A stretch of 64,000 nucleotides of DNA from Deinococcus sp045062605 (lineage in GTDB: Bacteria; Deinococcota; Deinococci; Deinococcales; Deinococcaceae), in NCBI RefSeq assembly GCF_045062605.1, contig NZ_JBJGDW010000002.1, positions 68,867 to 132,866 on the forward strand, in the 5' to 3' direction. The notes under the pieces are model-generated. The model was not told where the DNA came from. It was given only the letters and a program-made list of their open reading frames with translations, and ran no database searches. Both the position numbers and the translations under genes were made by a program. Position 1 is the stretch's first letter. Each line of letters opens with the position of its first letter. Positions 31,468 to 39,899 of this stretch are shown piece after piece.

Positions 31468-31959
31468 ATGAACCGCGTTCGTCCGATTGCCGCCAAAGAC
31501 GCCGCTCTGGCCCTGCCCGCCTTACGCGAACTGCGCCCCCACTCGCCCGCGCTTGGGGATGAGCCGTCGTTCCAACGTCATCTTGGAGCCACCCGCGCCG
31601 AGGGCTACCGGCTGGCGGGCGCGTTCGAGGACGGGCGCACGGAAGCTGCCGCCGTCGCCGGATACCGCGTGATGGAATTGCTGGCGCATGGGCGAATCCT
31701 GTACCTGGATGACCTGTCCACGCTGCCGGATGCGCGGGGCCGGGGCCATGCCCGCGCGCTGCTGGAGTGGCTGGACGCCGAGGCGCTGAGGCTGGGTTGT
31801 GCCGACCTCCACCTGGATTCTGGCGTTGGTCCCACCCGTTTCATCGCCCACCGCCAGTATCTAAAGCACGGCATGAACATCACCTCGCACCACTTTGCAA
31901 AAGAACTCAGTGCAAAAGAACTCAGTGCAAAAGAACTCAGCGCCAAGGCCCTGAAGTGA
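31468..31959 (+). CDS. GNAT-family N-acetyltransferase with repeated KELSA tail
   Basis: A 163-residue GNAT protein. The acetyl-CoA loop is DLSTLPDARGRGHARALLEWLDAEAL (R/QxxGxG/A pattern) and strand beta-5 follows with ADLHLDSGV and the HRQYLKHGM helix. The natural domain ends near ITSHHF; the last 21 residues are three perfect 5-residue repeats of AKELS plus a degenerate unit. The substrate is unknown. It heads an operon with the next two genes (GTGA overlaps), divergent from mocR. Confidence 0.88.
   Translation: MNRVRPIAAKDAALALPALRELRPHSPALGDEPSFQRHLGATRAEGYRLAGAFEDGRTEAAAVAGYRVMELLAHGRILYLDDLSTLPDARGRGHARALLEWLDAEALRLGCADLHLDSGVGPTRFIAHRQYLKHGMNITSHHFAKELSAKELSAKELSAKALK
31896..31940 (+). 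repeat. Three perfect 15-bp tandem repeats inside the GNAT gene
   Basis: TGCAAAAGAACTCAG occurs three times without interruption (31896-31910, 31911-31925, 31926-31940). The unit is a multiple of three and adds five residues per copy, so copy-number change by slippage would alter the protein tail without a frameshift. The unit is AT-richer than the gene around it. Confidence 0.93.
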
Positions 31960-32612
31960 GCGACTTCTACAATCCCCAGCAGCGTGACCCGTCCATCAGC
32001 CGCCGCCCGCAGAATCGCCGTGACGACGACTGGATCAGGGAACTCCTGGCCCGCGTCAACATTGGACGGGTGGCCACCGTCTGGCAGTCGGAGGACGGAC
32101 AGCCCTTTCCATTCATCACCACGCTGGCCTATGCCTACCGCCCAGCGACGCACGACATCGTGTACCACACCAACATCACCGGGCGGCTGTGGGCCAACAC
32201 GGGCCAAAGTCAACAACTGGGCCACGCCGCCACCTTCGAGGCCACGGAAATCGGCTGCCTGCTGCCCAGCAACAATCCGCTGGAACTGAGCGTGCAGTAC
32301 CGCAGCGCCGTGGCCTTCGGCAGTGCCCGCCTGCTGTCAGACCGGGAGGAAGCCCGCGCGGCGTTGACCGTCCTCTCCGAACGCCTGTTTCCTGACTTGC
32401 AGATCGGACAGCAGACCCGCCCGATTCTGGACGCCGATCTGGCACGTACCAGCGTGTATTCGCTGGCGGTGGAACGCTGGAGCGGCAAGGAAAACTGGCA
32501 GCCCATGACCGATCAGACCGAAGACTGGCCCGCGCTGACGCCCGAACTGGCCCGTCTGCGTCCCGCCATTCCCAACCTCACCGTCCCCCATCCCGCTAGA
32601 GTCAGGCCGTGA
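31956..32612 (+). CDS. Pyridoxamine 5'-phosphate oxidase-family FMN-binding protein
   Basis: A 218-residue split-barrel flavoprotein. VNIGRVATVWQSEDGQPFPFITTLAYAY, DIVYHTNITGRLWANTGQS and the late ALTVLSERLFP match the Pyridox_ox_2 group that includes NimA-like and PNPOx-like proteins. The exact reaction is uncertain. It starts at GTG 31956, overlapping the GNAT stop as GTGA, and its own stop overlaps the next gene in the same way. Together with the divergent MocR regulator this suggests vitamin B6 or flavin-dependent small-molecule chemistry. Confidence 0.85.
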   Translation: MSDFYNPQQRDPSISRRPQNRRDDDWIRELLARVNIGRVATVWQSEDGQPFPFITTLAYAYRPATHDIVYHTNITGRLWANTGQSQQLGHAATFEATEIGCLLPSNNPLELSVQYRSAVAFGSARLLSDREEARAALTVLSERLFPDLQIGQQTRPILDADLARTSVYSLAVERWSGKENWQPMTDQTEDWPALTPELARLRPAIPNLTVPHPARVRP

Positions 32613-33487
32613 CCCGTCAGGACGCCCTGCAACTGTTCTTGCTCTCCGCCGTGTGGGGCATCTCGTTCCTGCTGATCAAGTGGAGCGGCGAGGTCTTTCC
32701 ACCGTTGTGGGTGGCCCTTCTTCGCTGCGTGTCTGGCGCGGCGGTGCTGTGGTTGGCGCTGCGGCTGGGCCGCCACACCCTGCCGCCCGCCAGCCTGTGG
32801 AAGCCGCTGCTGCTGGTGGCCTTTTTCAACAACGTGGTGCCGTGGACCTTCTTCGCGTGGGGCGAACAGAGTGTGTCCAGCAACATCGCTGCGATCCTGA
32901 ACGCCACCACGCCGCTGTTCACGCTGATCATCAGTCTGGGCGTGCGCGAGATCGCTCCCAGCGCCCGCGTGATCCTGAGCGTGCTGCTGGGCCTGGGCGG
33001 TGTGGGCCTGACCGTGGCAGGAGGGCTGAGCGGTGGCCACGCCTCCGTGCTGGGTGTGAGCGTGCTGACGGCGGCAGGGCTGGGCTACGCGCTGGCGACC
33101 GTCGTCGCCAAGCGCACGCTGGGCGGCCAGAACCCGGTGGGTCTGGCAACCACCCAATTGTCGCTGGCTGGGCTGATATTGCTGCCCGCCGCACTTCTTG
33201 GCCCCGTGCCCGCCGCGCTGACCTCACAGGCTGTGCTGTCCATGCTGTTCCTCGGGGTGTTCGGCAGCGGCTTCGCCTATCTGCTGTACTACGGCCTGCT
33301 GTCGCGTGTTTCCAGCACGCAGGTCACTGCCGTCACCTATCTGCTGCCCGTCTGGGGCCTGTTCTGGGGCGCGGTGGCCGGAGAGCGGGTGGGCCTTCTC
33401 TCGGTGGTCGGCGTGGGCGTGATCCTGGCGGGGCTGGCGCTGCTGAATCTGCGGTCCAGACGCCCCCACCAGCCCGCGCCGGCCTGA
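32609..33487 (+). CDS. EamA/DMT-family transporter
   Basis: A 292-residue membrane protein with ten predicted helices in two EamA repeats; typical segments are LLSAVWGISFLLIKW at the start, PWTFFAWGEQSVSSNIAAILNATTPLFT and, in the second half, FGSGFAYLLYYGLLSRVSSTQVTAVTYLLPVWGLFWG. These proteins export amino acids or other metabolites; the cargo here is unknown. The GTG start overlaps the previous stop as GTGA, so it is the third cistron of the operon under the shared mocR promoter. Confidence 0.92.
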   Translation: MTRQDALQLFLLSAVWGISFLLIKWSGEVFPPLWVALLRCVSGAAVLWLALRLGRHTLPPASLWKPLLLVAFFNNVVPWTFFAWGEQSVSSNIAAILNATTPLFTLIISLGVREIAPSARVILSVLLGLGGVGLTVAGGLSGGHASVLGVSVLTAAGLGYALATVVAKRTLGGQNPVGLATTQLSLAGLILLPAALLGPVPAALTSQAVLSMLFLGVFGSGFAYLLYYGLLSRVSSTQVTAVTYLLPVWGLFWGAVAGERVGLLSVVGVGVILAGLALLNLRSRRPHQPAPA

Positions 33488-33573
33488 CCTGTGGCTTCCT
33501 CTGACCGATAGGCTGGACACCTTACCGACTTTCCCATTGACGACGCCTACACTGAAGGCAAACGGAGGATGTT

Positions 33574-34896
33574 ATGACTGCGATTCCTGAAAAAACCCAA
33601 TCGAAGTGGCTGGACACCGAGAACAAGTACGACAGTGGCGTGTACAACAAGCATGAAGTGGTGATGGTGCGCGGCCTGGGCGCAACGGTGTGGGACGAGA
33701 CCGGACGCTCGTACATCGACTGCGTGGCGGGCTACGGCGTCGCCAACATCGGCCACAGCCACCCGGACGTGGTGAGGGCCATTCAGGAGCAGGCGGGCAA
33801 GCTGATGGTCATGCCACAGAGCGTGCCCAACGACAAACGCGCCGAATTTTTGCAGGAGTTAACCAGTGTGCTGCCCGCTGGCCTGGACCGGATCTTTCTG
33901 TGCAGCTCCGGCACGGAAGCGGTGGAAGCGGCCAAGAAGTTTGCCATCACCGCCACCGGGCGCACCCGCTTCGTGAGCATGAAGCGCGGCTTTTCGGGCC
34001 GCACGCTGGGCGCACTGGCCCTGACCTGGGAGCCGAAATACCGCGAGCCGTTCGGCGTGGCGGTGGACAACGAACACGTTTCATTCGTCACCTACGGCAA
34101 TATCGACGAACTGCGGGCCGCGATCACCGAGGACGTGGCCGCCGTCATCATGGAGCCGATTCAGGGAGAAGGCGGGGTGCGGCCCAGCAACGTGGAGTTC
34201 CTGCGGGCGGCCCGCGAGCTGACCCGCGACAAGGGAGCCTTGCTCATTCTGGACGAGATTCAGACCGGGTTTTGCCGCACGGGCAAGATGTTTGCCGTGG
34301 AACACTTCTGTGCCCAGGAGTGCCAGGACGCCGACGGTATTCGCTGCGGCTGCCAGGTGGACAGCCAGTGTCAGGTGGTGCCTGACGGCATGACGCTGGC
34401 CAAGGCAATGGCCGGGGGCGTGCCTATCGGAGCGTTTGCCATGACCGCCGCCGTGGCCGATAAGATGCCCGCAGGCGGACACGGCACCACCTTCGGCGGC
34501 AACCCGCTGGCGATGGCCGCAGGGATAGCGGCCATCCGTGCCATGAAAAATGAGGGCATGGCCGAACAGGCGCGCGAGAAGGGCGCGTATTTCATGGACC
34601 GCCTGCGCGCCATTGACTCGGCCAAGATCCGCGAGGTGCGCGGCATGGGCCTGATGATCGGGGTGGAACTCAAGGAAAAGAGTGCCCCCTATATCACCGC
34701 CCTGGAACACGACGAGGGCGTGATGGCCCTCCAGGCCACGCCGCTGGTGGTGCGCTTCCTGCCGCCGATCACCATTACCAGAGAGCAGATCGATCAGGTA
34801 GTGGACGCCTTCGAGCGCGTACTGAACGGCGTCAACCCCCGCGCCGAGCGTCAGGCGCAACTGGCCGCGCAGGCGGAAGAAAAGCAAAGCGAATAA
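33574..34896 (+). CDS. lysJ: LysW-gamma-L-lysine aminotransferase with cysteine-rich insertion
   Basis: A 440-residue class III PLP aminotransferase very close in pattern to Thermus LysJ: CSSGTEAVEAAKKFA, ILDEIQTGFCRTGKMFAVEHF, MTLAKAMAGGVPIGA with the PLP lysine K277, GGHGTTFGGNPLAMAAG and REVRGMGLMIGVELKEK. It aminates carrier-bound aminoadipate semialdehyde in lysine synthesis; acetylornithine aminotransferase is the alternative. Between EHF and VVPD lie about 22 extra residues with five cysteines (246, 250, 258, 260, 266), which could bind a metal or form disulfides. GGAGG precedes the ATG; a strong terminator follows. Confidence 0.9.
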   Translation: MTAIPEKTQSKWLDTENKYDSGVYNKHEVVMVRGLGATVWDETGRSYIDCVAGYGVANIGHSHPDVVRAIQEQAGKLMVMPQSVPNDKRAEFLQELTSVLPAGLDRIFLCSSGTEAVEAAKKFAITATGRTRFVSMKRGFSGRTLGALALTWEPKYREPFGVAVDNEHVSFVTYGNIDELRAAITEDVAAVIMEPIQGEGGVRPSNVEFLRAARELTRDKGALLILDEIQTGFCRTGKMFAVEHFCAQECQDADGIRCGCQVDSQCQVVPDGMTLAKAMAGGVPIGAFAMTAAVADKMPAGGHGTTFGGNPLAMAAGIAAIRAMKNEGMAEQAREKGAYFMDRLRAIDSAKIREVRGMGLMIGVELKEKSAPYITALEHDEGVMALQATPLVVRFLPPITITREQIDQVVDAFERVLNGVNPRAERQAQLAAQAEEKQSE

Positions 34897-34912
34897 TCCC
34901 CCTGTTCACTGG

Positions 34913-34952
34913 GGCTGGAGGCGGGTCTGCGGACTGGCCTCCAGCCTTTTTT
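34913..34952 (+). terminator. Intrinsic terminator of lysJ
   Basis: Perfect ten-pair stem GGCTGGAGGC / GCCTCCAGCC (34913-34922 and 34937-34946) and six T residues at 34947-34952. Confidence 0.92.
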
Positions 34953-35028
34953 GATGTCCACCAGAGTCGAACAGGACCGATGACGACGGGCAGAAACGCG
35001 GCAGAGTGTAGAAATCCCTCAAATTGCT

Positions 35029-36750
35029 GTGGTGAACTTCCTTACACTGTGGGGTGTGAAGCTCTGGTTGGTGGGTATACCGATTGTGGCGCTCCTGGGT
35101 GGGGCGCTGGCGATGGGCGTGGCGGCAAGTTCCGATGAAAAACTCGCGCCGGGCCTGAGCGTGGCTGGGGTGGACGTGGGCGGCTTGACCCCCCAGCAGG
35201 CCATGAAAGCCATCGGTGAGCGCGCTGCCGCTGCCCCACAGGTGATGGTCACGGCGGGGCCGCAGACCTGGACCCTGGGGGCCGATCAACTGGGCTGGCA
35301 CGCCGATGCCGGAACCAGCGTGGCCGCCGCCGAGAAGGTCAGCGCCGCCCGCACCCTGGTAGAGCGCGTCAAGGGCATGATCGGGCAGGAGCAGCCGCAG
35401 GATTTTCCGCTGATCGCCGCCGTCGATCCTGCCGCTGCCAAGGCCGCCCTGTCCAGTCTGACGGCCAACCTGAACACGCAGCCCAAGAACGCTGCCGTGG
35501 CTTTTAACAAGGCGACCCTGAAATACGCGCTGACCGCTAGGGACGCGCCGGGCCGCCAGTACGACGCCGCCACCGCCGCCAGCACCTACGCCGCCACGCC
35601 CACCGCCACCGTCATCCAGATTCCGGTCAGGGAGTGGAAGGCGCAGTACAGCGCCGAGGCCCTCCAGAACTACGCCGATCAGGGCAATGCGCTGATGCGG
35701 CCCTTCGGCGCGACGCTGGGTGGAACCACGCGCAAGGGCATGCTGACGCCGCTGCAAGTTGCCAACCTGTACTGGGTCAGGCCGCAGGGCATCGTCGCGG
35801 ACGAGGCGGCCATCAAGCGCGCCTTCAAGCTGTTGAAAGAATTCATAGATCAGCCCGCGCGGGACGCCCGCTTTGCTTTTAAGGGCGACAAACTGGTCAA
35901 AGTGCCGGAACAGGCCGGGCGCGTGACCCAGAACGCCGCCTACACGGCTTTTCGGGCCACCGTGCTGGACCCGTCTGTCTCCAGCATAATGCTGGCCTCC
36001 AAGAAGGTCAATCCCACGCTGACTGCCGCACAACTGCCCGACGCCAGCAAGCTGATCCTGATCCACACGGGCGTCAGCACCTACTACCACAGCAGCCCCG
36101 AGCGCCGCACCAATGTTGCCAACGCCGCCGCCAAGATCAACGGCGCGGTGGTTCCGGCGGGCGGCACCTTCAGCTTTCTGGCCAATCTGGGGGGCATCAC
36201 CGCTGGCAACGGCTTTGTGGGTGGCCTGATCATCGCGGATGGGCGCACGGTGGACGGTCTGGGCGGCGGCGTGTGTCAGGTTAGCACCACGGTGTTCCGC
36301 GCAATGTACGGCGCTGGCCTGCCCACCCTGGAACGCAACCAGCACAGCTACCGCGTGGGCTACTACGAGCCGCAGGTGGGTTTTGAAGCCGCCGTCTACG
36401 ATCCGGGCCTGGACCTCAAGTTTGGGAACGACACGGGCGGCCCACTGCTGATCAAGACCATCAACAACGACGCGGGCAGCACGCTGGAAGTGCAGGTCTG
36501 GGGTGTCAAGCAGACGCGCACCGTGACGGTCAGTCCCGCCGTGATCCTCGCGCGCACGGCGCACCCCGCCCCCAAATACGTGGTCAATGCCAGTCTGCGC
36601 CCCGGCATCACCAAGCAGGTGGACTGGGCGGCGGACGGCTACAACCTATACATCACCCGCACCATCAAGGATGCCAGCGGCGTGCGGACCGATAAGACCA
36701 GCACGGTGTACAAGCCCTGGCAGGCCGTGTACGAGGTGGGGCCGAGCTGA
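35029..36750 (+). CDS. VanW-family protein with peptidoglycan-binding-like domains
   Basis: A 573-residue protein anchored by an N-terminal membrane segment (residues 9-32). Two PG_binding_4-like regions (about 45-200 and 210-330) precede a VanW domain (about 345-490) with STYYHSSPERRTNVANAAAKINGAVVPAGGTFSF and GLGGGVCQVSTTVFRAM, then a G5/beta tail. Such proteins lie at the cell surface; VanW occurs in some vancomycin resistance clusters but its role is unknown. The start is GTG 35029 or the next codon, GTG 35032; neither has a strong ribosome site. Confidence 0.87.
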   Translation: MVNFLTLWGVKLWLVGIPIVALLGGALAMGVAASSDEKLAPGLSVAGVDVGGLTPQQAMKAIGERAAAAPQVMVTAGPQTWTLGADQLGWHADAGTSVAAAEKVSAARTLVERVKGMIGQEQPQDFPLIAAVDPAAAKAALSSLTANLNTQPKNAAVAFNKATLKYALTARDAPGRQYDAATAASTYAATPTATVIQIPVREWKAQYSAEALQNYADQGNALMRPFGATLGGTTRKGMLTPLQVANLYWVRPQGIVADEAAIKRAFKLLKEFIDQPARDARFAFKGDKLVKVPEQAGRVTQNAAYTAFRATVLDPSVSSIMLASKKVNPTLTAAQLPDASKLILIHTGVSTYYHSSPERRTNVANAAAKINGAVVPAGGTFSFLANLGGITAGNGFVGGLIIADGRTVDGLGGGVCQVSTTVFRAMYGAGLPTLERNQHSYRVGYYEPQVGFEAAVYDPGLDLKFGNDTGGPLLIKTINNDAGSTLEVQVWGVKQTRTVTVSPAVILARTAHPAPKYVVNASLRPGITKQVDWAADGYNLYITRTIKDASGVRTDKTSTVYKPWQAVYEVGPS

Positions 36751-36774
36751 GCTGGTAGGCGTGGATCAAACCAA

Positions 36775-36812
36775 ATGTGGGCCTGATGCGATCTCTGGCC
36801 CATATTGCTTTT
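36775..36812 (+). terminator. Possible terminator of the VanW gene
   Basis: Nine-pair stem (36775-36783 with 36797-36805, one wobble) followed by a weak T-rich stretch TGCTTTT. It lies 24 bases after the stop codon. Confidence 0.5.
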
Positions 36813-36814
36813 GA

Positions 36815-37017
36815 GGACGAAACAGACGAAACCCGCTTCTTTCCTTCTCGCTAGCGTCACGAATAGACGCCCATGACTGGTACAGCCCGAAGGGAGGACG
36901 CTCTTCCTCTGCTGACGCAGCTCTGCGAGTCTGTCATCATGAACAGACGCCCTTGAGGACGCTACTCCTCCCGCTCGGATCAAACCGTGTTTGCAAACGA
37001 TTTAATCGGAGTCGGTG
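36815..37017 (+). repeat. Degraded, rearranged copy D of the 136-bp element family
   Basis: The right end (36971-37017) aligns with the right end of copies A-C, sharing CCGCTCGGAT, GTTTGCAAACGATT (as in copy A) and TAATCGGAGTC. A middle piece at about 36831-36855 resembles the constant CCTTCTCGCT part, and 36817-36832 matches the left-end TCTGTTTCGT motif inverted. Between them is unrelated sequence with its own short duplications (GAACAGACGCCC / GAATAGACGCCC). Its right end touches the stop codon of the reverse-strand gene at 37018. Confidence 0.55.
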
Positions 37018-37395
37018 TCATTTGACGGGTTTGCGGACGGCGGCCATGATCAGCGAGAAGGCGGCGATCACGACGAGGTAGCTGAGCAGCGAGGCGGCGG
37101 GGCTGAAGTTGGGACTCAGCACGTCCAGCGAGAACTTGTAGATGGCAAAAGGGACGGCCCAGCCCATGGCGAAGTAGGCGGCCCGGCGCAGAAAGTCGCG
37201 CGCGACGGCGGCCTGCGGAAAGTAGAACATCGGCACCAGCATGGCTGGAATCAGCAGCAGTTGCACCAGATAAAACCAGATGGGCAGGTTGGCAAAGCCG
37301 TATTCCACGCCGCCGAAGACGATGTTCAGCGCGCCGATGATCAGACCCGTGATCAGGGCGGTGCGGGGGAGAAAAGTAGGGTTCACATCCTCCAT
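37018..37395 (-). CDS. Small membrane protein of unknown function (125 aa)
   Basis: Four hydrophobic segments (about residues 10-28, 38-57, 68-85 and 98-116) fill most of the protein; it ends AAVRKPVK. I do not recognise the family. ATG 37395 (MEDVNPTFLPRT) is the best start; a TTG eight codons upstream is an alternative. Its TGA lies exactly where repeat copy D ends. It diverges from the tauE-like gene. Confidence 0.72.
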   Translation of the reverse strand: MEDVNPTFLPRTALITGLIIGALNIVFGGVEYGFANLPIWFYLVQLLLIPAMLVPMFYFPQAAVARDFLRRAAYFAMGWAVPFAIYKFSLDVLSPNFSPAASLLSYLVVIAAFSLIMAAVRKPVK

Positions 37396-37543
37396 GCTGC
37401 CACAGCAGGCGGGTGTCAACTGTCCATCGGGGGTCAGATCGCCAACCTGGGCCGAAGGTCAACTGGTCAAAGGCAGCGGCGCGGCAGCCTTCAGGGCGGA
37501 CAGACAGGCCTGCTGGCCCGCCCGCCGTGTTAGCCTCTGGGCC

Positions 37544-37554
37544 GTGATGCAACC

Positions 37555-37558
<4 letters not shown>
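37544..37558 (+). CDS. Four-codon upstream ORF overlapping the TauE start
   Basis: GTG ATG CAA CCT TGA begins seven bases after a TAGCCT box (37531-37536), the usual leaderless spacing, and its TGA overlaps the TTG start of the next gene as TTGA. The box therefore predicts initiation at this mini-ORF rather than at the TTG 11 bases further on. It may simply deliver ribosomes to the weak TTG start. Confidence 0.4.
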
Positions 37559-38318
<760 letters not shown>

Positions 38319-38322
<4 letters not shown>

Positions 38323-38582
38323 CCGACAAGTCCACTGAAGTTGCTGGGCTGCCCTCCTGGCTGTACCCGGCTGGATTCTGGGTAGGCGTGGTGGTGCTGG
38401 CGGTGGGCGTGCTGTTCCCTGGTCTGGCCGCAGTGGGTGTGGCCTGGATCGGCGCGGTGCCGGTACTGGCCGCACTCTGGGTGGCCGTAGCCGCGTGGAA
38501 CAAAGACCGCCGCCTGAGTGTGGCCGCGCTGCTGGCGCTGGCAGGGTTGGTGGCGGTGTTTTTCGTCAAGCAGTTGCTCTGA
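38319..38582 (+). CDS. Small membrane protein, DUF1634-like partner of TauE
   Basis: An 87-residue protein with three hydrophobic segments (about 18-38, 43-60 and 66-83). Small DUF1634 proteins are common next to TSUP transporters and end with similar membrane repeats, so this is probably one, but the match rests on size, topology and context. The GTG start overlaps the tauE-like stop (GTGA). It probably forms a complex with, or regulates, the transporter. Confidence 0.75.
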
Positions 38583-38653
38583 GGGCGGGCCGCCCCCGCC
38601 TTTCGTAAGCGCTGGCACGCCCGCCTTTCCGCCGCCCCCGCTACTCTGAGTGC

Positions 38654-39778
38654 ATGCGCTCCCGCCTGTGGCTCCTCATCCCCCTGCTGCTGACCTCGCT
38701 GGCCTCCGCACAGACCACGCCCGGTGAGCTCGCGGGGGCCTTGCAAGCTGCCGCGCGGACTGGGCACGCCGCCGCCTACCAGAAACTGCTGCGTGCAGAG
38801 GGGACGTTCGCGGTGGAGGCTGTCAATTTCGCCGCCGATCTGGGCCGGATGCCGCAGCCCACCGCTGTCTTTCAGTTCTCAGACGTGGGGGTGAACGGCC
38901 CACAGGTTCGCGCCAATCTGAACCTGAGCTGGGAGCGTCAGCCGGGGCAGGTGTCGCAGGTGTCGCTGCCCGTGAAACTGTTCAGGGAAGGTGAGGTCTG
39001 GCACTACGGTGGAGAGGCGTTGCAAGCTCTGCCCGCCGGGCAATACTCACTGCTGGCGCTGGACGTGCCGGGTCTGCCCGTGCAGGCTGCCGCCGTCGCG
39101 CCGCTGCTCTCGCAGGCTGCCGCTCGGGTGCGCGAGACACTGGGCGTGGGGGTGCCGAACGCCGCCACCGTCAAGGTGTATCCCGGCATGGCGGTCCTCA
39201 GTGCCAGCGTTGCCCTGTCCCTGCAACCCGTCGGCGGCTGGAACGAGCCGGGCGAGGCGATCAAGCTGGTGCTGCCGGGCGGCGCGAATCCCGATCAGGA
39301 GCTTCTGCGCGTGCTGTCCCACGAATTCACGCACCTGAGCGTGTCAGAGGCGGCGGGTCAGGGGCGAGACAAGCGCCTTCCCTGGTGGCTGCACGAGGGG
39401 CTGGCCGATTTTGTGGCGCGGGCATACTGGACGCCGGGGGCCGCCGAAAGCCGCCGTGAGCGCGTGGCCGGGTACGCAAAGGGCGACTGGGTGCCACTCT
39501 CCGAACTGGTCGACTTCAATGCCGTTCCCGAAAGCCAGTGGAAGTATGCCTATGCACAGGGCCTGGCCCTTGTCGAATTCCTGGCCAATGCTTGCGGCAA
39601 AGACGCTCCGATGCGTCTAGCGTTGGCCTTTGCGGAGACTGGCGAGGCGGATGGAGCGGCGCGGGCGTTGGGCTTTGCCTCTTTCTCAGACCTGGAAACG
39701 CAGGTGCGGACGTGGCTGATGATGCGTGGCAGCGGCGTGGCGATCAACTCTGATACCGCAGAGGCTGAATCCAGGTGA
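38654..39778 (+). CDS. Secreted gluzincin metalloprotease (peptidase MA-like)
   Basis: A 374-residue exported protein: signal peptide 1-19 (LLIPLLLTSLASAQ), an N-terminal domain of unknown fold (about 25-150), and a zinc-protease domain with LSHEFTH (H223, H227) and WWLHEGLADF holding E248, the gluzincin HExxH-x20-E arrangement. It resembles the peptidase MA-like domain found near M1 enzymes and may act on envelope peptides. ATG 38654 is backed by TACTCT ending six bases upstream. Confidence 0.85.
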   Translation: MRSRLWLLIPLLLTSLASAQTTPGELAGALQAAARTGHAAAYQKLLRAEGTFAVEAVNFAADLGRMPQPTAVFQFSDVGVNGPQVRANLNLSWERQPGQVSQVSLPVKLFREGEVWHYGGEALQALPAGQYSLLALDVPGLPVQAAAVAPLLSQAAARVRETLGVGVPNAATVKVYPGMAVLSASVALSLQPVGGWNEPGEAIKLVLPGGANPDQELLRVLSHEFTHLSVSEAAGQGRDKRLPWWLHEGLADFVARAYWTPGAAESRRERVAGYAKGDWVPLSELVDFNAVPESQWKYAYAQGLALVEFLANACGKDAPMRLALAFAETGEADGAARALGFASFSDLETQVRTWLMMRGSGVAINSDTAEAESR

Positions 39779-39899
39779 AGATTTGTCTCAGCACCTGCGG
39801 TGGACAACACCATCCCCCTGCACTAAACTTTGAACCGAGTCTAAATTTATTTGCAGGTATTCGCCGTCTCCCTCAGACCACTCTTTCCCAGGAGGTTCC

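Noticed and set aside
34906..36564. A 552-codon open frame on the minus strand over the VanW gene
   Set aside because: It is antisense to a well-supported gene, has His/Gln/Gly-rich low-complexity translation and arises from GC-rich codon use.
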